NCBI GenBank assembly: GCA_020621865.1 | Contig: JAHRYW010000011.1 | Coordinates: forward strand, 1 to 64,000 | Direction: 5' to 3' | Length of the DNA stretch: 64,000 nucleotides | From: Betaproteobacteria bacterium | Lineage (GTDB): Bacteria > Pseudomonadota > Gammaproteobacteria > Burkholderiales > Rhodocyclaceae | Shown: positions 58,632 through 64,000 of the stretch, piece after piece | How the letters are laid out: every line of letters starts with the position of its first letter | How positions within the stretch are numbered: the first letter of the stretch is position 1 | Program-made: the position numbers and the translations under genes | Notes under the pieces: generated by a model | The model's input: only the letters and a program-made list of their open reading frames with translations | What the model was told of the DNA's origin: nothing | The model's database searches: none

Positions 58632-58707
58632 GGATTTGATCGGCAGGGCTTGCCGGAAGCCCCCCGGGTGACCGAAGATAAGCGGATTCACCGACCTGTG
58701 ACCGATC

Positions 58708-59208
58708 ATGCGAATCCTTCCTCTTGCGCTGGCCTGCCTGACCCTTCCGGCACTGGCCGTCGAACCCGCCCTGCGGCCGTCCGCCCAACTCCTGTTCAAA
58801 CAGCCGGAAATGCTCCGGGCCGGCAGTTGCGTCCGCTACGAGGAGGGCGGTGCCGGCTGGGTGGCCACCGATCCGGTCTATTACCTGAAGGGCGAGGTGC
58901 TGGCCAGCGAAGTGCAGACGCGCCATCTCGGCCTCTGTCCGGTGGTGCCCGGCAAGAATATCGAGCAATACAGCCGCGATGAATTCAACCGCCACGCCCG
59001 GGCCTTCCCCTGCGTCAGCCAGGCGGCGGCCGAGCGCGACGAGCAGATCGGCGTCGTCCGCCTGCGCGTCACCGACTGGGAGACGCCGTACGCCGTCAGG
59101 GCGGCCAATGCCGGCCGCCTCTATCGCGGCATGTTCGTCGACCGCAAGCTGGAAAAAGGCATGGAGATCGAGCTCGAAGCCGATCTTCTCTCCGTTTGCG
59201 AGCGCTGA
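58708..59208 (+). CDS. exported hypothetical protein, 166 residues
   Basis: A signal peptide (MRILPLALACLTLPALA, cleavage near residue 17) precedes a soluble domain of about 150 residues with four cysteines (SCVRYEE, GLCPVV, FPCVSQ, SVCER) that could form two disulfides. No family recognised. Reading frame use and GC-rich third positions support coding. It lies downstream of the M48 protease and its repeat; a link is not shown. Confidence 0.72.
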   Translation: MRILPLALACLTLPALAVEPALRPSAQLLFKQPEMLRAGSCVRYEEGGAGWVATDPVYYLKGEVLASEVQTRHLGLCPVVPGKNIEQYSRDEFNRHARAFPCVSQAAAERDEQIGVVRLRVTDWETPYAVRAANAGRLYRGMFVDRKLEKGMEIELEADLLSVCER

Positions 59209-59274
59209 CCGGCGGGGCGTGACGCCCGGCCTTCATTGGTGCACACTCCCTGAACCAACCAAGGATCAGGGATC

Positions 59275-59850
59275 ATGAACAAGAACGTCGACGACCTGCT
59301 GGCCAGAATCCACGCACTGCAGGACGAGCTGGAAGAGGAATACCGCCGGCGACGCGACGAATGGACGCAGAAAAAGGTCGAACTGGCCGAGGAGTTCCTG
59401 CGCCAGCAGCGCCGCTACAAGACCGGCCTGTTCCGCTTCTTGCTGCGCACCCGGCTGCTCGTCGCGCTGACCGCGCCGATCATCTACGCCGGCTGGATTC
59501 CCTTCCTGTTGATGGATCTCTTCGTCACCCTCTACCAGAGCGTGTGCTTCCCGATCTACCGCATTCCCAAGGTCCGGCGCAGCGACTACCTGGTCTTCGA
59601 CCGCGAGGATCTGCCTTACCTGAACCTGATCGAGAAATTCAACTGCTTCTATTGCTCCTACGGCAATGGCGTGGCTGCCTACACCCGCGAAGTGGCGGCC
59701 CGCACCGAGCAGTACTGGTGCCCGATCAAGCACGCCCGCCGGGTCAAGGCGGCGCATGACCGCTATCCGGATTTCTTCGACTACGGTGACGGCGAGGCCT
59801 TTCGCCAGGGCCTGAATCGGCTCCGCCGGCAGTACGACGACGCCAGCTAG
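59275..59850 (+). CDS. conserved hypothetical with CxxC and WCPIKH motifs
   Basis: A 191-residue protein. Residues 1-50 are a strongly charged helix (ALQDELEEEYRRRRDEW), then a hydrophobic stretch (about 62-95) and a C-terminal domain with FNCFYCSYGNGVAAYTREV and ARTEQYWCPIKHARR. The three Cys and one His could bind a metal or Fe-S cluster. I recall this motif pair from uncharacterised proteobacterial proteins but cannot name a function. Start ATG has AAGGATCAGG upstream. Confidence 0.75.
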   Translation: MNKNVDDLLARIHALQDELEEEYRRRRDEWTQKKVELAEEFLRQQRRYKTGLFRFLLRTRLLVALTAPIIYAGWIPFLLMDLFVTLYQSVCFPIYRIPKVRRSDYLVFDREDLPYLNLIEKFNCFYCSYGNGVAAYTREVAARTEQYWCPIKHARRVKAAHDRYPDFFDYGDGEAFRQGLNRLRRQYDDAS

Positions 59851-59860
59851 TCCCGCTGTC

Positions 59861-61039
59861 CTAATCGATCAGGACGCGATTGCGTCCTTCGTGCTTGGCG
59901 CGATAGAGGGCGTGGTCGGCCCGGCGCAGGGCCAGGCCGGCCTCGGGCTCGCTCGGGTCGAGGCGGCCGATGCCGATGCTGACCGTGATGCCGAGATTCT
60001 TGTCGCCATAAGGAATCGCCGCGCTTTCGAGCAGGCTGCGCAGGCGCTCGGCAAAGGTGAAGGCCGACTGGGGATGGGTGTCGGGGAGCAGGATGGCGAA
60101 TTCCTCGCCGCCGATCCGCCCGGCGCTGTCGATCTTGCGCAGTTCATGGCTTAGCAGGTGGCCGAAATACTGCAGCACGGCGTCACCGGCCGCATGCCCG
60201 TGGCGGTCGTTGATATCCTTGAAGTGATCGAGATCGAGCATCAAGACGCAGGTCCGGCGCAGTTCGTGCCGTTGCAGGCGGGCCTGTTCGTCGGCCAGTT
60301 TGGCCATGAAGGCGCGCCGGTTGAGCAACCCGGTCAGCGCATCGGTGGTGGCCAGCGCCTCGACTTCGGCCAGGGCTTCTTCGGCCGCCTGGATCAGGGC
60401 GTTGGCGCTTTCGCCCAGTGAACCGATCTCGGTATTGGCGTGCCTGGCCGGGACATGCACCCGCTTGCCGCTGCCCGGTTTGATCGTGGCCAGCGTCTCT
60501 GCCAGTTGTGCGACCGGCTTGCCGACCAGATGACGGGAAAAAAGGATGATCAGCAGGGCGGTGACCAGCACATGAAGCAGCAGCAACACGGTCTGGTGCT
60601 GGGCGTTGCTGGTGGCGTCGGTCCGGATCATCGTTTCGTTGCGGAAAATGCTGATCGAGCCGATACGCTCGGTGCCGTCCACCGGCGAGAACAGCGGGTA
60701 TTCGGTCACGCTGGTGACGTAGCTGGTATTTTCCGGGGTGGCGCCGACCTGGAAATGGCGCGAGGACTTGCCGACGATCTGGACGGCGAGAATGCCTGGA
60801 TTGGCCAGCAGGCCCTCGATAACACCTTCGGCGATGGCCGTGTTGCTGGCATAGACGGCAACCTCGGCCTGGGCCTGGATGGTTTTGACCAATTGCCTTT
60901 CAAGCGCGATGGCGTTGTCCAGCTCCCGGTCGAAGGACAGGCGATAGGAAACGCCGCTGCTCAGTACCGACAGCGCGAGCAGGCACAGACTGACGTAGAG
61001 GACCAGGCGGTGCTGGATGGTGTGGCGCGGGCGCATCAT
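59861..61039 (-). CDS. membrane diguanylate cyclase, YfiN-like layout
   Basis: A 392-residue inner-membrane protein: span 1 (about residues 12-33), a periplasmic domain (about 34-155, FDRELDNAIALERQLVKTIQ ... IAEGVIEGLLANPGILAVQIVG) that resembles CHASE8, span 2 (about 160-178), HAMP, and a GGDEF domain. The active site is GRIGGEEF, with inhibitory RxxD (RKID) five residues before, so it should make cyclic di-GMP under feedback control. The ATG (MMRPR) overlaps the stop of the periplasmic binding-protein gene by four bases. This order of TM, periplasmic sensor, HAMP and GGDEF is that of YfiN/DgcN. Confidence 0.92.
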   Translation of the reverse strand: MMRPRHTIQHRLVLYVSLCLLALSVLSSGVSYRLSFDRELDNAIALERQLVKTIQAQAEVAVYASNTAIAEGVIEGLLANPGILAVQIVGKSSRHFQVGATPENTSYVTSVTEYPLFSPVDGTERIGSISIFRNETMIRTDATSNAQHQTVLLLLHVLVTALLIILFSRHLVGKPVAQLAETLATIKPGSGKRVHVPARHANTEIGSLGESANALIQAAEEALAEVEALATTDALTGLLNRRAFMAKLADEQARLQRHELRRTCVLMLDLDHFKDINDRHGHAAGDAVLQYFGHLLSHELRKIDSAGRIGGEEFAILLPDTHPQSAFTFAERLRSLLESAAIPYGDKNLGITVSIGIGRLDPSEPEAGLALRRADHALYRAKHEGRNRVLID

Positions 61040-61461
61040 TCCTTGAGGGTCAGCAGGGGGCGGACGTCGCCGGTGACGGCAGGCGCCTCGACGTAGCCGA
61101 TGGCCAGCCGGTTGTGGTGTACCAGTTTGATCACGGCCTGGCTGTCTGGCAAGGGGAGGGGCGGTTGGCTGACGCCGCTGAACTGCAGGCGGGCCCAGTA
61201 GGCATTGACGCTGCGCAGGCTCATGCCGTTCAGCGCCAGGAAGAAGCGGCTGCGCAACTCGCTGTCGCGCGGCTGGTCGAGCACCAGCAGGCGCTCGCTG
61301 CCCTGGATCGAGCGGATGCGGCCCAGGTAGAGATCGGAAACTTCCTGCTGGCTCAGTTGCCGCAAGGGGCTCTCCGGGTGGACGACGACCACGATGTCGG
61401 CCCGGGCCGCCTGGCTCAGGCAACTGATGATCAGCAGGAGGGCGAGCAGGCGGCTGCGCAT
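61036..61461 (-). CDS. short phosphate-binding-like periplasmic protein
   Basis: A 141-residue exported protein. Signal peptide MRSRLLALLLIISCLSQAARA, then a PBP-like fragment with LRQLSQQEVSDLYLGRIRSIQG and a C-terminal IGYVEAPAV, typical of small phosphate ABC substrate-binding-like proteins found without a transporter. The start ATG overlaps the stop of the outer-membrane protein gene, and its stop overlaps the cyclase start. No permease is nearby, so a sensory or regulatory role toward the cyclase is more likely than transport. Confidence 0.82.
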   Translation of the reverse strand: MRSRLLALLLIISCLSQAARADIVVVVHPESPLRQLSQQEVSDLYLGRIRSIQGSERLLVLDQPRDSELRSRFFLALNGMSLRSVNAYWARLQFSGVSQPPLPLPDSQAVIKLVHHNRLAIGYVEAPAVTGDVRPLLTLKE

Positions 61462-62744
61462 CAGAAAACGAAATCCAGGCTGACCGTGAACAAATTGACC
61501 GAACTGTTCCGCGCATTGGTTTCCGGGCTGCGGAACCACAGGGCGTAGCCCTGCCGATGGATGCGGGAATGATCCCACTGCAACTTGAGAGCGGCTTGCG
61601 AGTGGAAATCCCAGCGGCTGCCCAGCGACAGTGTGTCCTGGTCCTGGCGGGTGCTGTTGGTGACGAAGTAAGCCGTTTGCTGGAAGGCCGCCTGGCCGAT
61701 GCTACTCCAGTCGTTGATCGGGGCCCGCGCCGATTTGTCGGGCCGGCTCAGGCTGAGCATCGCGTACGGCGTGAACTCGCCCAGGCGGCGGGCCAGGGCC
61801 ACGTAGCCAGTGCGGCTCGACGGTGCGATGGCCCTGTTGGTCGCCGAATAGCCCAGTTCGGCCTGGGCCAGCCACTGACCGTCGTCGTAGGCAGCGCCCA
61901 GCGTGAAATAGCGAATGCGGGCGTTTTTGAAGGCGGTTTCGCCGCGCAACTGCGCCGCCTCGTCGCTGATGCCGGGAAGGTTCAAGGCGGCCAGTTGTTC
62001 GAGGCCGGCGTGCAGGCCGGCCAGCGGGGCCGCTTCCGCCGTGCTGCGGAAACCGGAAAGGCCGGCCTGCAGCCGCCAGGGGCCGGCCTGGCGCGACAGG
62101 GACAGGCTCCACAGATCGGCTGCCTGGAAAGCGAAAGTCGACTGGCCCATCGGGATGTCGAAGCCGCTGCGGCCGAACTGGGCGCGGAAGCGCCAGCGGG
62201 CGTCGCCCTGGAAAAAATCGTGGCTGAATTCGCCGCCGTCGAGGGAAAAGATCGGAATCCAGCTGTAGAACTCGCGGGGCGGCCGCACCCAGGGGTAGGC
62301 ATAGCCCAGGTTGCGGTGATCGCTCATCAGGAAAGGCGCATAGCCGATGCGCCCGAGGCGCAATGCCTGGTCGGGAGCGAGCTGGATATCCAGGTAGGCG
62401 AGATCGATGGAACTTCCCAGATTGCTCTCGATCTGGTCGCGGGCGATGGCCTGGATCACCCCTTCGACCTGCGGACTGAAGCGATAGGCCAGTTGCACGC
62501 CGAGCCGCGTATCCATCCGCCAGCTGGGGCCGCCGTGATAAAGCTGGGCCGGGCGCTGGGTGAAGTCGCGGATCGCGGCCAGATCGCTCCGGTCGTCCCA
62601 GCTGTAGCTCAGCGTGCCGTAGCCGGAAATGCGCCAGGGCGATATCTCACCGTCTTCCTCGCCGGCCAGCGCCGGCCGGGTGCAGGCGAGCAGCGCCCCG
62701 AGGGCCAGGGCCGGCCATCGGCAGGCGCTGTGCCAGGGTTTCAT
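61461..62744 (-). CDS. outer-membrane beta-barrel protein (porin-like)
   Basis: A 427-residue exported protein. The signal peptide ends near ACTRPALA. The remainder alternates aromatic and polar strands (ISGYGTLSYSWDDRS, RMDTRLGVQLAYRFSP) and ends LDFVF, with the C-terminal Phe of an outer-membrane barrel. No plug domain or TonB box. It overlaps the SPFH gene upstream and the binding-protein gene downstream by a few bases each, so it is firmly in the operon. Confidence 0.82.
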   Translation of the reverse strand: MKPWHSACRWPALALGALLACTRPALAGEEDGEISPWRISGYGTLSYSWDDRSDLAAIRDFTQRPAQLYHGGPSWRMDTRLGVQLAYRFSPQVEGVIQAIARDQIESNLGSSIDLAYLDIQLAPDQALRLGRIGYAPFLMSDHRNLGYAYPWVRPPREFYSWIPIFSLDGGEFSHDFFQGDARWRFRAQFGRSGFDIPMGQSTFAFQAADLWSLSLSRQAGPWRLQAGLSGFRSTAEAAPLAGLHAGLEQLAALNLPGISDEAAQLRGETAFKNARIRYFTLGAAYDDGQWLAQAELGYSATNRAIAPSSRTGYVALARRLGEFTPYAMLSLSRPDKSARAPINDWSSIGQAAFQQTAYFVTNSTRQDQDTLSLGSRWDFHSQAALKLQWDHSRIHRQGYALWFRSPETNARNSSVNLFTVSLDFVF

Positions 62745-63604
62745 CCGCTCTTGCGCCCGAACAGGCCGCGCACCGCCTCCTGCAAGTCGGCCGGCAGCAC
62801 GACCAGCTTGGCGTTGTCGGTCTCGCCCATGCGTTCCAGCGCCTTGATGTATTTTTCGCCCAGCATGTAGGACATCGGTACGGTCTGGTCGCCGATCGCC
62901 GCCGCGATGCGGCGGATTGCCTCGGCTGACGCCTCGGCCAGCATGACCTGGGCGTTGGCGTCGCGCTTGGCCGACTCCAGCCGGGCCTCGGCTTCGAGGA
63001 TGGCCGACTGCTTGGCGCCTTCCGAGCGGGTGACGACGGCCTTTCTTTCCCGCTCGGCCGCGGCCTGCATTTCCATCGCCTTCTGCATCGACTGTGAGGG
63101 CTTGATGTCCTGGATTTCGACCGACTTGACGGTCAGGCCCCAGTCCACCGCCTCGTCGGCGATGCTCTCGCGCAGCCGGGCCTTGATCTTGTCGCGCGAG
63201 GACAGTGCCTCGTCGAGCTCCATTTCGCCGACGATGGAACGCAGCGTGGTCATGATCAGGTTGCGGATCGCCTCCGAGAAATCGGTGACGCCATAAACTG
63301 CCTTGACCGGGTCGGTGACCTTGATGAAGGCGATGGCGTTGGTCAGGATCACCGCATTGTCGCGGGTGATCACTTCCTGCTCCTGGACGTCGAGGATGAT
63401 GTCCTTGGTGACCAGTTGATAGGCAATCTTGTCGAGATAGGGGATGACGATATTCAGGCCGGGCTTCAGCGTGCCGTGATACTTGCCCAGCCGTTCGACG
63501 ATCCATTCCTCGCCCTGCGGCACGATGCGCACGCCCTTGGCGATGGTCACCACGACAAAGACCAGGACGGTCAGGGTAACGATGAAACCTGCGTTGATAT
63601 CCAT
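62741..63604 (-). CDS. SPFH/stomatin-like membrane protein (QmcA type)
   Basis: A 287-residue protein with an N-terminal membrane anchor (about residues 5-24), an SPFH domain (VRIVPQGEEWIVERLGKYHGTLKPGLNIVIPYLD) and a C-terminal coiled coil (MEMQAAAERERKAVVTRSEGAKQSAILEAEARLESAKRD). The usual partner, an NfeD protein, lies directly upstream. Such proteins form large membrane assemblies and affect membrane-protein turnover. Confidence 0.93.
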   Translation of the reverse strand: MDINAGFIVTLTVLVFVVVTIAKGVRIVPQGEEWIVERLGKYHGTLKPGLNIVIPYLDKIAYQLVTKDIILDVQEQEVITRDNAVILTNAIAFIKVTDPVKAVYGVTDFSEAIRNLIMTTLRSIVGEMELDEALSSRDKIKARLRESIADEAVDWGLTVKSVEIQDIKPSQSMQKAMEMQAAAERERKAVVTRSEGAKQSAILEAEARLESAKRDANAQVMLAEASAEAIRRIAAAIGDQTVPMSYMLGEKYIKALERMGETDNAKLVVLPADLQEAVRGLFGRKSG

Positions 63605-63616
63605 GTTGCGACCTCG

Positions 63617-64000
63617 CTAAAGCTTGCTGACTTTCAGGAAACTGCCTTCGATGGCGACCACCTTGACCCGGTCGCCGGCGGCGATCGCCGTGTCGGCCAG
63701 GCAGACCCATTCATCCGAACCGAGCACCGGGCGCTGGAAACGCACCTTGCCGCGCTCGAAGGGGGCGACGGCGCCGACCAGCAGCCCGATTTCGCCGATG
63801 GCCTCGCCGCTGGCCGTGCCGGCCCGGGTCTTGACAAAACTCTGCTTGAAAACGCGGAACCACAGTCCGACCATGGCCAGCGAAGCCAGTGTCCAGGTCG
63901 CCAGTTGGGCGGTCAGCGAGAGGTCGAAGGCCAGCGCCAGCAGGCCGACAAGCAGCGCGCCAAGGCCGAACCAGACGATGAAAAACGAGGGGATGACCAG
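63617..64000 (-). CDS. NfeD-family membrane protein, partial
   Basis: The last 127 residues of a protein that continues past the right edge. The visible part has about two hydrophobic spans (FFIVWFGLGALLVGLLALAF and WTLASLAMVGLWF) and the C-terminal OB-fold of NfeD (GEIGLLVGAVAPFERGKVRF, GDRVKVVAIEGSFLKV). It is 12 bases upstream of the SPFH gene, the standard nfeD-SPFH pair. The N-terminus is not in the window. Confidence 0.88.
   Translation of the reverse strand: MVIPSFFIVWFGLGALLVGLLALAFDLSLTAQLATWTLASLAMVGLWFRVFKQSFVKTRAGTASGEAIGEIGLLVGAVAPFERGKVRFQRPVLGSDEWVCLADTAIAAGDRVKVVAIEGSFLKVSKL

Overview
The window is 64 kb of high-GC chromosome that looks like core genome of a betaproteobacterium, most likely order Rhodocyclales (Dechloromonas/Azonexus-like). 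This is inferred from gene order and protein character, not from a database search. Supporting points are the pilMNOPQ-aroKB-gltBD run, an ahcY-led methyl-cycle operon with an SAH riboswitch, lptM-lysA-hslR opposite cyaY, and dapF-DUF484-xerC. I see no rRNA, tRNA, CRISPR array, prophage or insertion sequence.

Layout. 1-5.6 kb (minus strand): the S-adenosylmethionine cycle (metF, tlyA, a YvlD-like membrane protein, ahcY, metK) with an HD-GYP c-di-GMP phosphodiesterase between ahcY and metK. 5.8-9.7 kb (plus): an LpxL-type acyltransferase, an N-acetyltransferase, dapF, DUF484 and xerC. 9.7-11.2 kb: an unrecognised 50-residue basic protein with its own promoter and terminator, then rlmI. 11.2-15.2 kb: a putative zinc/manganese importer (small Cys-His protein, porin-like outer-membrane protein, ZnuA-like binding protein, ATPase, permease). 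15.2-19.4 kb: a duplicated STAS-type protein, hslVU and an auxin-efflux-type carrier. 19.4-24 kb: hslR, lysA and lptM (minus), cyaY (plus), and penicillin-binding protein 1A (minus). 24-30.9 kb: type IV pilus operon pilMNOPQ, then aroKB, visibly AT-richer than its surroundings. 31-37 kb: gltBD. 37.3-41.8 kb: a three-TM plus winged-helix protein, glmU, a small membrane protein and an EF-G paralogue. 41.9-48 kb: a large hybrid kinase, an unusual ClpX-like ATPase and a diguanylate cyclase. 48-54 kb: gpmI, two hypotheticals, a TerC protein, rhlE and trmA. 54-59.9 kb: a second hybrid kinase, a BepA-like metalloprotease and two conserved hypotheticals. 59.9-64 kb (minus): an overlapping set of nfeD, an SPFH protein, an outer-membrane protein, a phosphate-binding-like protein and a membrane diguanylate cyclase.

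The most unusual signal is a dispersed element of about 40 bp with the core ACCGTAGCAT. I count nine exact cores and four degenerate copies. Most lie just after stop codons, one exactly fills a 40-bp gap between convergent genes, and several lie in frame inside genes (znuA signal peptide, rhlE C-terminus, aroB, tlyA, possibly hslU). I do not recognise the family.

Other points of interest are the riboswitch-led methyl-cycle operon, a ClpX paralogue that lacks its zinc domain and has altered pore and ClpP-docking loops, a YfiBNR-like arrangement at 59.9-62.7 kb, and the isolated 50-residue basic protein. Coordinates of starts were chosen from ribosome-binding sites, overlaps and family length. 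Alternative starts are stated where they matter.
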